Both the position numbers and the translations under genes were made by a program. A model generated the notes under the pieces. It worked only from the letters and a program-made list of their open reading frames with translations. It ran no database searches and was not told where the DNA came from. This document shows positions 27,862 to 36,856 of a DNA stretch of 64,000 nucleotides, piece after piece. The stretch lies in the NCBI RefSeq assembly GCF_014656195.1, contig NZ_BNBY01000013.1, positions 146,511 through 210,510 on the forward strand. The letters run 5' to 3'. Within the stretch, counting starts at the first letter, position 1, and the number at the start of each line of letters is the position of its first letter. This DNA is from Kitasatospora xanthocidica (GTDB lineage Bacteria; Actinomycetota; Actinomycetes; Streptomycetales; Streptomycetaceae).

Positions 27862-28824
27862 TCAGGGGTGGCGGTCGGCGATGGCGTCGCCGATGAGGGC
27901 GGCGAGTTCGAGGTAGCCGGTGCGGGTTCGGGGGCGGAGGGTGGCGGGGTCGGCCGGGGTGTGGGGCGGGAGGAGGACGGCGCCGCGGCAGCGGGCGCGG
28001 AAGTGGGGGAGGAGGTCGCGGGCGGCGAGGGGGTGGTCGGTGGGCGGGGCGGGGGTGAAGACGGTGGCCGCGCCGTGGACCAGGCCGTGGTGGCCGAGGG
28101 CGGTGAGGTGGGCGAGGAGGGCGTCGGCGTTGCGGGCGCCGGTGGGGGTGGCGGGTTCGCAGAGGACGAGCTGGTCGGCGAGTCCGACGGCGGGCGGTCG
28201 CAGGTCCACGGGTGAGGTGGTGGTGTCGGTGAGGATGACGGGGTAGTGGCCGCTGAGTTCGGTGAGGGTGCCGGGGAAGGAGGCGGGGTCCGGTGGTACG
28301 GCGTGCACGACGAGCCGGCCGCCGGTGCCGTGCCCCGCCGCCGGGGGCGGGCTGCCGGGGAGGAGGACGAGGACCTGGTCGGCGCGGTGTTCGGCGAGGA
28401 GGGCGCCGAGGACGGTGGTGAGGCCTTCGGCGGGGCTGCCGAGGACGGCGATCCGGTGGCAGGCGCGCAGCGGTACCCGGATGCGGTCGAGGAGGTGCCG
28501 GTGCCGTGTCCCGCCGCCGGGGAGGGGCAGCCGGCGGGCGTGCAAGGTGGTGGTGCGGGGGACGGTGGGCGCGCGGTGGACGGGCGGTGGCCAGGCCACC
28601 GGGGCGGGGGCGGCCGGTGCGGGGTGTGCCTCGGGGAGGCCGGGGCCGCGGGTGAACAGCTGCCGTTCGGGGGCGGGGATCAGGACGGTGCCGAGTGGGT
28701 CGAGGGCGGGGCGGGGCCGTAGTTCGACGGGTTCGGGCCAGGCGGCGGGGGAGTAGTCGGGGGCGGCCGGGGTGCCGGTGTTCGTGCCGGTGCCCGTGCC
28801 GGGGGTGCCGTCGGTGAACGCCAT
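27862..28824 (-). CDS. ParA/MinD-like (EspI-type) ESX protein with degenerate P-loop
   Basis: A 320-aa protein convergent with mycP. Residues 1-110 are Pro/Thr/Gly-rich. From about 115 the protein follows a MinD/ParA-like fold as in EspI-type ESX proteins: RIAVLGSPAEGLTTVLGALL, VLVLLPGS, YPVILTDTTTSPVD and LVLCEPATPTGARNADALL. The P-loop (129-137) reads G-S-P-A-E-G-L-T-T, so both lysines of the K-G-G-x-G-K-T-T deviant Walker A are absent and ATP hydrolysis is doubtful. ATG 28824 has GGGAGG upstream. In mycobacteria EspI-type proteins regulate ESX activity; a similar role here is inferred. Confidence 0.7.
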   Translation of the reverse strand: MAFTDGTPGTGTGTNTGTPAAPDYSPAAWPEPVELRPRPALDPLGTVLIPAPERQLFTRGPGLPEAHPAPAAPAPVAWPPPVHRAPTVPRTTTLHARRLPLPGGGTRHRHLLDRIRVPLRACHRIAVLGSPAEGLTTVLGALLAEHRADQVLVLLPGSPPPAAGHGTGGRLVVHAVPPDPASFPGTLTELSGHYPVILTDTTTSPVDLRPPAVGLADQLVLCEPATPTGARNADALLAHLTALGHHGLVHGAATVFTPAPPTDHPLAARDLLPHFRARCRGAVLLPPHTPADPATLRPRTRTGYLELAALIGDAIADRHP

Positions 28825-29068
28825 CGCCTGACCTCCCGGTCCGTGCCGGGTCGGACCGGCGCCTCCGGTCGTCCCGTACAGCCGGGACTACGGTCGAAGG
28901 AGTCGTTCCGGTTCACCTGAACCGCCGGTGGTGGTGGGCCCGTTGAGCTGGGCAGGGCGCACCGGGCGCCCCTCGTCGTACCGGGAGGCCGGGCCGCGCG
29001 GCCGCCGGTACGGCCGGGCCGCGCCAATTCCCCTGCTCGACCGGCTACCGCTCGGTACCGTCGTCCGG

Positions 29069-29094
29069 TGGCACCCGGCGCCCGTCGGGTGCCA
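29069..29094. promoter_or_regulatory. Hairpin in the 322-bp leader region before the 117-aa gene
   Basis: TGGCACCC and GGGTGCCA pair perfectly around a 10-base loop, about 50 bases before the next start. The gap 28825-29146 must also hold the divergent ParA-like promoter; nothing else was recognised in it. Confidence 0.5.
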
Positions 29095-29146
29095 TCGAGG
29101 TCGAACGAGCGTGAGTCCCGGGATCGGGACGGGGGAGGGGCACCGG

Positions 29147-29500
29147 ATGGATGCGGACGGGCCGGAGGCGCGCGACTTCGTCGCGGCCCTGGTGCGGGCG
29201 GGCGCGCCGATCGTGGCGGGTCCGGCCGGGCTGGGGGTGCCGGAGGCGGCGGCGGACGAGGTGATCGCGGTCGCCCGGCGGCTGGCGCTGCGGGCGGTGC
29301 CGGACGGGCGGTGGCGGCCGGGTTCGGCGCCGTCGGGGCTGCTGGGGGTGGCGGCGGCGCTGGTGGTGGACGAGCATCCGTCGGTGTCGGGGTGGTCGGC
29401 GGCGGAGCGGGGGCGGCTGGCGACGTGGGTCGCGCTGCTGATCGAGCACCGGGGTGAGGACGGGGTGCAGGAGTTGGTCGCGGCGCTCAACGGCGGCTGA
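29147..29500 (+). CDS. Small hypothetical protein at the end of the T7SS island
   Basis: A 117-aa protein. ATG 29147 was chosen because the run GGGGGAGGGG lies just upstream, although the frame is open further back through sequence that looks non-coding. It is soluble and mostly helical: an Ala-rich helix (EARDFVAALVRAGA), then LGVPEAAADEVIAVARRLAL, and WSAAERGRLATWVALLIEHR near the end. No family was recognised. It reads away from the ParA-like gene. Confidence 0.6.
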   Translation: MDADGPEARDFVAALVRAGAPIVAGPAGLGVPEAAADEVIAVARRLALRAVPDGRWRPGSAPSGLLGVAAALVVDEHPSVSGWSAAERGRLATWVALLIEHRGEDGVQELVAALNGG

Positions 29501-29728
29501 GCACGGGCGGTGGGGGCACCCGGGCGGGGCCGTCAGGGCCGTCCGGGCAGGCGCTCACGCGGCATCCGGGAGCGGTCCGGGTGCCGTGAGCGGGGGCGTT
29601 GGCGGATCGTTGGTGAGGACTTGGCGGGCTCCGGCAGTGTGCTGTCGTAGCCGCCGCCGGGGAGGTCCGGCCGGTGGTCAGCGGCGCCCTGCCCGTGCCG
29701 TGCCCCTGCCCGACCTGAGAGGTAGCGC

Positions 29729-30391
29729 GTGTCGAAGCCGTCCGTCGCCCAGTCCACGCCCGTCGCCGAGCCCGAGGGCCCGTCGGACGCGGTGGGGGCC
29801 GCCACCGCCCCGGCCCGTCCCGCCCGTCCGACCCTCGACCCGGACACACTCGCCGAGATCCACCGGCTGCACGGCGGCTACCTGCTGCGCGCGCTGCTGC
29901 GGGCCACCGGCGGGGACCGGGGCAAGGCCGAGGACATCCTGCAGGAGACCCTGCTGCGCGCCTGGCAGCACCCGGAGGCGCTGAGCGCCGGGCCGGAGCA
30001 GAGCCGGCCGTGGCTGTTCACGGTGGCCCGGCGGATCGCGATCGACCACTACCGGATGGCGTCCGCGCGCGCCAAGGAGGTGATCGGGGAGCCGCTGGAG
30101 GACCGGCCGCTGGCCGAGGACCCGTACGAGACGGTGGTGGTCGCCCGGGACATATCGCTGGCGCTGCGGCGGGTGCAGAAGCACCACCGGGAGGTGCTGG
30201 TGGAGCTCCACCTGAAGGACCGGTCGGTGCTGGAGGCCTCGGCCCGGCTGGGGGTGCCGCCGGGGACGGTCAAGTCCCGCAACTTCTACGCGATCCGGGC
30301 GCTGCGCCCGGTGCTGGCGGCGGAGCACGGGTACGCGCCGGTCAAGCGGGGGGCGGCCGCGGAGAGCGGCGCCGCCCAGGTGGCCGGATAG
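29729..30391 (+). CDS. ECF-family RNA polymerase sigma factor
   Basis: A 220-aa protein starting at GTG 29729 with GAGAGG upstream. After a disordered 45-residue leader, region 2 is clear: LHGGYLLRALLRATGG, AEDILQETLLRAWQHP and SRPWLFTVARRIAIDHYR. Region 4 reads LRRVQKHHREVLVELHLKDR, SVLEASARLGVPPGTVKSR. It resembles SigL/SigM-type ECF factors of streptomycetes. No anti-sigma gene adjoins it, since the downstream gene is convergent, so its control is not visible. The C-terminal extension is short. Confidence 0.92.
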   Translation: MSKPSVAQSTPVAEPEGPSDAVGAATAPARPARPTLDPDTLAEIHRLHGGYLLRALLRATGGDRGKAEDILQETLLRAWQHPEALSAGPEQSRPWLFTVARRIAIDHYRMASARAKEVIGEPLEDRPLAEDPYETVVVARDISLALRRVQKHHREVLVELHLKDRSVLEASARLGVPPGTVKSRNFYAIRALRPVLAAEHGYAPVKRGAAAESGAAQVAG

Positions 30392-30445
30392 CGGCTCCGG
30401 GCCCGGTTCACTCGTGGGCTCGGCTGACCGCCCGCCCCGCCCCGC

Positions 30446-33280
30446 TCAGTGCCCCGCCCCCCAGTCGCCCGAGCGGAGGTTGAGCGACTCCTCCAGGCCG
30501 GCGGTGAACTCGCTCCGGTAGCCGGCCTGCCGGTCGTGGCTTCGGAAGCGGTCGAGCGCGGTGCGCAGCCGGGCGCCGACCTCCGGTTCCCGGCCGCGGG
30601 CCAGCAGGTGGGCGGCGTAGGACTGCTCGGTGAGCGCGTGCAGGTAGAGCAGGCCCGCCTCCTCGCACGCGGCGAGGAGGCGGTGCCAGGCGAGGTCGGC
30701 GGTGTCGTCGCGGACGGTCGGCGGGAGGGCCTGCGCCTCGGTCAGCAGTGACCAGAGGTGGACCTGGGTGACGGGTGCGGGCGGCAGCAGTTCGCGGGCT
30801 TCGCGGGAGTGGCGCTGGGCGCCGTCCCGGTCGCCGGCCGCCAGGCTGACCCAGCCCTGGTGGACCTTGGCGTCGACGAGCCGCTGCCGGTTGCCGGAGG
30901 TCAGGGCGAGGGAGGTGGCGGCGGCGGCCAGCCGTTCGGCCTCGGTGGAGTCGCCGAGCATCGCGGTGACCAGGGCGAGGGTGGCGAGCGCGCGGACGCG
31001 CGCGGACGCGGCCCGGGGCCCGTCCTCGGTGTCGGTGGCGGCGACCGCCTTTCGTGCCGCATCGGCCGACTCGTGCCGCCGTTCGAGCGCGACGAGGGCC
31101 TGGGCCCGGCAGTTGTGCAGCAGCGCGACCGCGGTCGGGTCGCCGCACCGTTCGGCGGCCTCCTGGCCGGCCCGGGCGCGGGCGAGCCAGTCGGTGAAGC
31201 GGCTGGCGCCGTAGTAGAGCGAGCCGCTGGTGAGGGCGAGCCGCCAGGCGCGTTCGGGGTCGGTGGCGGCGGTGGCGTCGACGAGTGCGCGGACGGTGGG
31301 TTCCTCGGCGCGGAACCAGTCGAGGGCGGTGCGGATGTCGACGGCGGGCGGGAGGGCCTGCGGGGGGTGGGCCGGGGGGTCGGAGCCCTCCTGGCCGGGG
31401 TCGAGGTAGAAGCCGCAGTGCTGCAGGGCCGCGAGGTAGTAGTCGGCGAGGCGTTCGTGGAGCAGCCGCCGCCGTGCTTCGGGTTGTTCGGCGAGCAGCC
31501 CGGCGCTGTAGAGGCGGACCAGTTCGGTGCGGCCGTAGCGGCCGGGGGCGGTGCCGGTGAGCAGGTGGTGGGCGGCGAGTTCGCCGAGTGCCCGGTGGGC
31601 GGTGGCGCTGTCGGTGCGCAGCAGGGCGGCGCTCGCCAGGGTGTCCACCTCGCCGCCGGGGTGGACGGCCAGGGAGGTGAGCAGTTCGGCTGCGGATGCG
31701 GAGAGTTGACGGTACGTCAGATGAAGGTGCGGGGTGAGTCCGAGGGTGCCGTCGGCGTCCAGGACGGCCAGCCGGGTGTGCTCGTCGGAGAGTTCGTCGG
31801 CCAGCTCGGCGAGCGTCCAGTCGGGCTGGGCGGCGAGGCGGGCGGCGGCGATCCGCAGGGCGAGCGGCAGCCGGTCGCAGAGGCGGGCGAGGCGGGCGGC
31901 GGCCTCCGGTTCGGCGCGTACGCGTTCGGGGGTGAGGGCGCGTTCCAGGAGGAGCAGGGCGTCCTCCTCGGGCAGGGCGGTCAGGCGCAGCAGGGCGGCC
32001 CCGTCCAGTGCGACCAGGTCCTCGAGCGAGCCCCGGCTGGTGACGACTGCGGCGCAGCCGGGCCCCTCGGGCAGCAGGTCGGCGACCTGGTCGGCGTCGG
32101 CGGCGTCGTCCAGGAAGACCAACAGCCGTCGGCCCCTGGTGTGTTCGCGGTAGAGCGCGGCGCGTGCGGGGCGGTCGGCGGGGATGGTGCCGGCGGGCAC
32201 GCCGAGCGCGTGCAGGAAGTCGGCGAGGACGGCCTCGGGCCGGGCCGGGCCGGTCGGGGCGAGGCCGTGCAGGTCGGCGTGGAGCCGGCCGTCGGGGAAG
32301 CGGACGGCGGCCCGGTGCGCCCAGGCGGTGACCAGCGTGCTCTTGCCGACCCCGGCGGGGCCGACCACCAGGACGGGGCCGTCGCCGGGCCGGTCGGGGC
32401 CGCAGTCCTGGTCGAGCCGGTCAAGTTCGGCCTGCCGTCCGACGAAGTCCACGGGCCGGCGGGGGAGTTGTTCGGGGACCCGGGCGGCGGGCCCGGGCCC
32501 GGGCGCGGGCGGAGCAGCGGGCAGCTGCTCCGGGCGGTCGTCGGCCAGCACCTCGGCGAGCGCCGCCCGCAGGGCCGTCCCGGGCCGGATCCCGAGCTCC
32601 TCGTCCAGCCGCTGCCGGGCCTGGTGGTAGGCGGCGAGGGCGTCGGCGGGGCGCCCGGCCTGGCGCAGGCAGCGCATCAGCAGCGCCACCAACTCCTCGC
32701 GCAGCCCGTCCGTCCGCACGTACTGCTCCAGGACGGCGACGGCGGCCGCTCCGGTGCCCCCGCGCAGCCGCAGGGTGGCCCAGCAGAGCAGGGCGGCGGT
32801 GCGGGACTGGGCCAGGCTGTCCACCGCGGCGGTGCGCAGCGGGGTGTCCGGCAGGTCGGCCAGGGCCTCGCCGCGCCACAGCCGCAGCGCCTCCTCCAGC
32901 AGTGCGGTGGCCTCGGCGTCGGCGCCGGGGTCGTCCCGCCGGGCGTGCCCGGCGGCCCGGGCGGTCAGGGCTTCGAAGCGCAGCGCGTCCACCTCGTCGG
33001 ACGGCCCGGTCAGCAGGTAGCCCGAGGCCCGGGTGTGCAGTTCGAACGGGGTGTCGGAGAGCACCTTGCGCAGCGCGGCGACGTGCCCCTGGACGGCGGC
33101 CCGCGCGCTGGCGGGCGGGCACTCGTCCCACAGCACCTCGCAGAGCCGGTCCACGGTGACCACGCGTCCGAGCTCCAGCGCCAGCAGCGCCAGGATCGCC
33201 CGCCGCTGCGCCCCAGCCAGCGTGTCGAAGCCGTCCGCCCCGACCCGCAACTCCACCGGGCCGAGCAGCCGAATCCGCAC
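30446..33280 (-). CDS. AfsR/SARP-type transcriptional regulator (winged helix, BTAD, NB-ARC, TPR)
   Basis: A 944-aa protein. GTG 33280 begins directly at the winged-helix DNA-binding domain (RIRLLGPVELRVG), residues 1-95. The bacterial transcriptional activation domain follows at about 97-245. The NB-ARC ATPase has VVGPAGVGKST near residue 305 and LLVFLDDAADADQV as Walker B. The C-terminal half has NB-ARC helical segments and TPR-like repeats ending in ESADAARKAVAA-type helices. SARPs activate secondary-metabolite or developmental genes by binding direct repeats; the STAND ATPase module senses an unknown signal. No biosynthetic cluster is adjacent, so the target is unclear. It diverges from a second, related SARP gene. 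Confidence 0.92.
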   Translation of the reverse strand: MRIRLLGPVELRVGADGFDTLAGAQRRAILALLALELGRVVTVDRLCEVLWDECPPASARAAVQGHVAALRKVLSDTPFELHTRASGYLLTGPSDEVDALRFEALTARAAGHARRDDPGADAEATALLEEALRLWRGEALADLPDTPLRTAAVDSLAQSRTAALLCWATLRLRGGTGAAAVAVLEQYVRTDGLREELVALLMRCLRQAGRPADALAAYHQARQRLDEELGIRPGTALRAALAEVLADDRPEQLPAAPPAPGPGPAARVPEQLPRRPVDFVGRQAELDRLDQDCGPDRPGDGPVLVVGPAGVGKSTLVTAWAHRAAVRFPDGRLHADLHGLAPTGPARPEAVLADFLHALGVPAGTIPADRPARAALYREHTRGRRLLVFLDDAADADQVADLLPEGPGCAAVVTSRGSLEDLVALDGAALLRLTALPEEDALLLLERALTPERVRAEPEAAARLARLCDRLPLALRIAAARLAAQPDWTLAELADELSDEHTRLAVLDADGTLGLTPHLHLTYRQLSASAAELLTSLAVHPGGEVDTLASAALLRTDSATAHRALGELAAHHLLTGTAPGRYGRTELVRLYSAGLLAEQPEARRRLLHERLADYYLAALQHCGFYLDPGQEGSDPPAHPPQALPPAVDIRTALDWFRAEEPTVRALVDATAATDPERAWRLALTSGSLYYGASRFTDWLARARAGQEAAERCGDPTAVALLHNCRAQALVALERRHESADAARKAVAATDTEDGPRAASARVRALATLALVTAMLGDSTEAERLAAAATSLALTSGNRQRLVDAKVHQGWVSLAAGDRDGAQRHSREARELLPPAPVTQVHLWSLLTEAQALPPTVRDDTADLAWHRLLAACEEAGLLYLHALTEQSYAAHLLARGREPEVGARLRTALDRFRSHDRQAGYRSEFTAGLEESLNLRSGDWGAGH

Positions 33281-33502
33281 CGAGTACCCCCACCATCGCC
33301 GCACACCACACCCGGGGTGGCCCCCGGGGTGGAGCAGTGTAATGCGCGAACCTGTCCTGACCGCGCCGGCTCGTCGCCCCTGCCCTGGGAGGACGTGGCG
33401 GGGGCGCCCGGAGGTTGCGTGGGCGGTCTCGGGCCCTCGGCGGGGCGGACGGCGGGAGGGGGCCCGGTCCTTCGTGTCGGACCCTGCGGATACCGTGCGG
33501 CC

Positions 33503-33697
33503 ATGGTGGAAGCGCGGGACGTGGGCCCCGGTGCCCGGGTCGAGCTGCCGTCGTGGCGGGTGAGGTGGCCGTGGGACGGGCCCGCCGCCGGGCTGCCGGT
33601 GCCGGCCCCGGAGCCCGGGTCGCGAGCCGGTGCCAGGCCCGTCCGGTCGGCACACCGGGCCGGGCCGGCGGCGTTCGACCGTTCCGCGCGAGCGTGA
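33503..33697 (+). CDS. Possible 64-aa leaderless small protein between two SARP genes
   Basis: ATG 33503 is preceded by TACCGT (33491-33496) with a six-base gap, the spacing of leaderless actinobacterial transcripts. The peptide starts MVEARDVGPGARVELPSW and ends in Arg/Ala-rich sequence without a known domain. It occupies the 476-bp gap between two divergent regulators (33281-33756), which otherwise holds only their promoters. Codon bias does not settle it, because all frames here are GC-rich. Confidence 0.3.
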   Translation: MVEARDVGPGARVELPSWRVRWPWDGPAAGLPVPAPEPGSRAGARPVRSAHRAGPAAFDRSARA

Positions 33698-33756
33698 ACG
33701 GCCAGGTCGGGCCTATCCTCGGACGGGATTCCGCGGGTGGGGGAGGAGAGGGGCGC

Positions 33757-36456
33757 GTGCACATCGATCTGCTCGGTCCGGTGGTGGTGCGGCGGGAGGA
33801 CGGGGCGGCGGTGACGCCGTCGGCCCCCAAACGGAGGGCGCTGCTGAGCGCGCTCGCCGTACGGCTGAACCAGACGGTGGCCACCGAGGAGCTGATCGAG
33901 CTGGTCTGGGACGGCGCGGCGCCGCCCACCGCGCGGGCCGCGTTGCAGGGGCACGTCGCCGCGCTGCGCCAACTGCTGGACGGGCCGGGCCTGGTGCTGG
34001 ACACCCGGGGCGCCGGGTACGTGCTGGCGGGCGAGCCCGAGCGGGTCGACGTGCAGCGCTTCGCCCGGCTGTGCGAGGAGGCCGGTGTGCTGCTGCCCGG
34101 GCCCGCGGTCCCGGGGGAGGCGGCCCCGGGCGGCCCGGCGCTGCCGCTGCTGCGCGCCGCGCTGGACCTGTGGCGCGGTCCGGCGCTGGCGGACTGCGGC
34201 TCCGCCCTGCTGCGCGAGCGGGCCGTCCCGCAGTTGACCGACCTGCGGCTGCGCGCCCTGGAGGAGCTCGCCGAGGGGCTCCTGGGGGCGGGCCGCGGCG
34301 GCGAGTCGGCCGCCGAACTGGCGGCGGCGGCCGACGCCCACCCGTCCCGGCAGACGCTGACCGCCCGGCTGGTCCGCTGCCTGGAGCAGTCGGGGCGGCA
34401 CGCGGAGGCGCGGGAGCGGTACGAGCGCGCGGTGGCCCGGCTCTCCGGCCCGCCCGGGCCGGAACTGCGGCGCGCCGGCGAGCGGTTCGCGGCCCGGGCG
34501 GCAGCCCCCGACCGCAGGTTCGTGGGCCGCGAGGCCGAACTCGACCGGCTGGACGCGGCCCTGCCCGCCGCGCGGGCCGGCCGCCCGGTCCTGGTCACCG
34601 GCCCGGCCGGGGCCGGCAAGACGGCCCTGGTCCGGCACTGGGCGGCGCAGCGCGGCGCCGGGCACTTCCCGGACGGGCTGCTCCGCGCCGACCTGCGCGG
34701 CTTCGACCCGGACGGGCCGCGCGAACCCGCCGACGTCCTGGGCGAGTTCCTGATCGCCCTCGGGGTCGCCCCGGACGCCCTGCCCGTCTCGACCGCCGAC
34801 CGCTCCCGCCGCTACCGCGACCTCCTCGCCGGCCGGCGGATGGCGGTCCTGCTGGACGACGCGGCCTCCTACGAGCAGCTCCTCCCGCTGCTGCCCGACC
34901 CGCCGGCGGCGGATCCCGCGGGCGGGGAGGCGGCCGGGCCGGTCGCGGTCGTCACCAGCCGCAGCCGGCTGCGCCACCTGCTGGTCCGCGCGGGCGGGGT
35001 CCCGCTCCCGCTGGGCGGGCTGACCGGAGAGGAGGCCGCCGCGCTGCTCGCCCGCACCCTCGGCCCGGACCGGACGGAGGACGACCCGGACGCCGTCGCC
35101 GCGCTCGCCGAGGCCTGCGACCTCCTGCCGCTCGCCCTGCGGCTGGCCGCGGCCCGGCTGGCCGCCCGGCCGGACTGGTCCCCGGGCGACCTCACCCGCG
35201 AACTCGCCGACGAGGAGACCGGGTTGGCCGTCCTCTCCGGTGCCTTCTCCGGTACCGCCGCCGGCAACAGCACCGGCAGCGGTCGCGGCCCGGTCGGCCT
35301 CACCACCGCCCTGGACCGGACGTACCGGACGCTGCCGCCCGCCGCCGCCCGGCTGTTCACCCTGCTCGGCCTGCACCCCGGCGCGGTGATCGACACCGAC
35401 ACCGCCGCCGCCCTCGCCGACCTCCCGCCCGCCGCCACCCGCACCCTGCTGACCGCGCTGGACGCCGTCCACCTGCTGGAGGAGACGGCCCCCGGCCGCT
35501 ACGCCCGGCGCGAGCTGGTACGCCGCTACGCCGCCCGGAAGGCCGCCGAACTCACCTGCGACGAACGGTTCGTCGCCCTCGACCGGCTGATCGCCCACTA
35601 CCTGGACGTCACCGCCGGCTGGACGGCCGCCTGCGCGGCGGGCGACGGCGGCAGCGAGCGGGCGGCGGCCTGGTTCCGCCGCGAGGAGAGCGCCCTGCGG
35701 GCCGTCGTGGTCTGTGCCGAGCAGTACGGCCGGACCGCCGCCTGCTGGCAACTCGCCCACCGGACGGCCCTGTTGTACGAGGCCACCGGCCACGACCGGA
35801 CCCACTGGCGGGCCGTCGTCGAGGCCGGGCTGAGCGCCGCCCACGCGGACGGGGACGAGTCGGCCGTCGCCCGGCTCGGCACCGACCTCGCCGTCCTGCA
35901 CGTCGCCCGCGCCGCCCACCGCACCGCCGCCGAGCACCTGGACCGCGCTGTCGCCGCGGCCGACCGGGCCGGCGACGTGGCGCTGCGCCACCACTGCCGC
36001 GACCGGGTGGCCGCCGCACTGCTGCGGGCCGGCCGGTACGAGCGGGCCCTGCCCATGCTCACCGACCTGGTGACCGCCGCCCGCACCCCGGCCACCGACC
36101 ACCTGCTGGTGCACTCGCTCACCGGCCTGGCCGACGCCCTGGTCCTGGCCGGTGCCCCCGGTCCGGCCCTCACCCACGCCGACGAGGCGGTCCGGGCCGC
36201 CACCGCCCGTACCGGCGGCGCCGATGCTGTTCTCGCCACCCACAGCCGCGCCCGCGCCCTGCACGCCCTGGGCCGCCGCGACGCGGCGCTCTCCTCGGCC
36301 CGGCTCGCCGTCGCCCTCGGCCGTACCGTCGGCGACCCCGGGCTGGAGGCGCGTTCGCACGGCCTGCTCGCGGACCTGCTGTGCGAGCTGGGCCGCGGGG
36401 TCGAGGGCGCGGAGGCCCGGCGCCGGGCCGAGGCGCTGGCGGCCGACGGCGGCTGA
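33757..36456 (+). CDS. AfsR/SARP-type transcriptional regulator (winged helix, BTAD, NB-ARC, TPR), second copy
   Basis: An 899-aa protein. GTG 33757, behind GGAGGAGAGGGG, starts at the DNA-binding domain (HIDLLGPVVVRRED). BTAD covers about 95-230. The NB-ARC P-loop VTGPAGAGKTALV has K288, and Walker B is MAVLLDDAASYEQ. The C-terminal region is TPR-like (ALTHADEAVRAATA, HSRARALHALGRRDAALSSA). The domain plan matches the divergent neighbour, but the sequences differ widely, so this is an old duplication or a functional pair. A low-complexity insertion (GTAAGNSTGSGRG) sits near residues 500-512. Confidence 0.92.
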   Translation: MHIDLLGPVVVRREDGAAVTPSAPKRRALLSALAVRLNQTVATEELIELVWDGAAPPTARAALQGHVAALRQLLDGPGLVLDTRGAGYVLAGEPERVDVQRFARLCEEAGVLLPGPAVPGEAAPGGPALPLLRAALDLWRGPALADCGSALLRERAVPQLTDLRLRALEELAEGLLGAGRGGESAAELAAAADAHPSRQTLTARLVRCLEQSGRHAEARERYERAVARLSGPPGPELRRAGERFAARAAAPDRRFVGREAELDRLDAALPAARAGRPVLVTGPAGAGKTALVRHWAAQRGAGHFPDGLLRADLRGFDPDGPREPADVLGEFLIALGVAPDALPVSTADRSRRYRDLLAGRRMAVLLDDAASYEQLLPLLPDPPAADPAGGEAAGPVAVVTSRSRLRHLLVRAGGVPLPLGGLTGEEAAALLARTLGPDRTEDDPDAVAALAEACDLLPLALRLAAARLAARPDWSPGDLTRELADEETGLAVLSGAFSGTAAGNSTGSGRGPVGLTTALDRTYRTLPPAAARLFTLLGLHPGAVIDTDTAAALADLPPAATRTLLTALDAVHLLEETAPGRYARRELVRRYAARKAAELTCDERFVALDRLIAHYLDVTAGWTAACAAGDGGSERAAAWFRREESALRAVVVCAEQYGRTAACWQLAHRTALLYEATGHDRTHWRAVVEAGLSAAHADGDESAVARLGTDLAVLHVARAAHRTAAEHLDRAVAAADRAGDVALRHHCRDRVAAALLRAGRYERALPMLTDLVTAARTPATDHLLVHSLTGLADALVLAGAPGPALTHADEAVRAATARTGGADAVLATHSRARALHALGRRDAALSSARLAVALGRTVGDPGLEARSHGLLADLLCELGRGVEGAEARRRAEALAADGG

Positions 36457-36743
36457 TGTCCGGCTGACCGACCGCCCGACCGGCTTCCCGCCCGCCCGTG
36501 GTCCGGACCGTACGCCGGAACCGGGGTCGTACGACGGAACCCCCGGCCGTGCCGGAAACCCGGGTGAACCGCGCCCCGCCGTCGAGCCGTTGACCAGAGA
36601 GCGGAACCGCAGGCGGAAGTATCGGCAGTTCCGGGAAGTGGAACCGCCTTCGCCGTCGGACCGCCGAGACCCGGCCGGCCCGTCCGAGCAGGGATGGGAC
36701 GTCGACGAAGGACCGATGACGGGGAGTTCCGCCACCGGGGCAT

Positions 36744-36837
36744 ACTTCTGCCTGGTGCCGCCTGCCGGACACGCGTCCAGGCAGAAGCGCGACAGGCAGA
36801 AGCGCCACAGGCGGAAGCGCGTCAGGCAGAAGTGCGG
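36744..36837. promoter_or_regulatory. Iterated 15-bp repeats plus inverted copy upstream of the STAND regulator
   Basis: Four units start at 36778, 36793, 36808 and 36823, with consensus CAGGCAGAAGCGCGA. An exact inverted 11-bp copy, ACTTCTGCCTG, lies at 36744-36754 and can pair with 36823-36833. The array ends 19 bp before GTG 36857. The rest of the 400-bp gap from 36457 shows no gene. The arrangement suggests binding sites for a multimeric regulator or an RNA hairpin. Confidence 0.65.
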
Positions 36838-36856
36838 AAGTGGCAGGACCGAGTGA

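Noticed and set aside
30758..33697. Long open frame (979 codons) on the + strand opposite the first SARP gene
   Set aside because: It is an antisense frame kept open by high GC; the translation is Gly/Glu/Val low complexity, while the minus strand encodes a full SARP/NB-ARC/TPR protein. Only its last 65 codons, in the intergenic gap, were kept as a weak small-ORF candidate.
36744..36837. CRISPR-like array
   Set aside because: The units are directly adjacent without spacers, only 15 bp long, and no cas gene is near.
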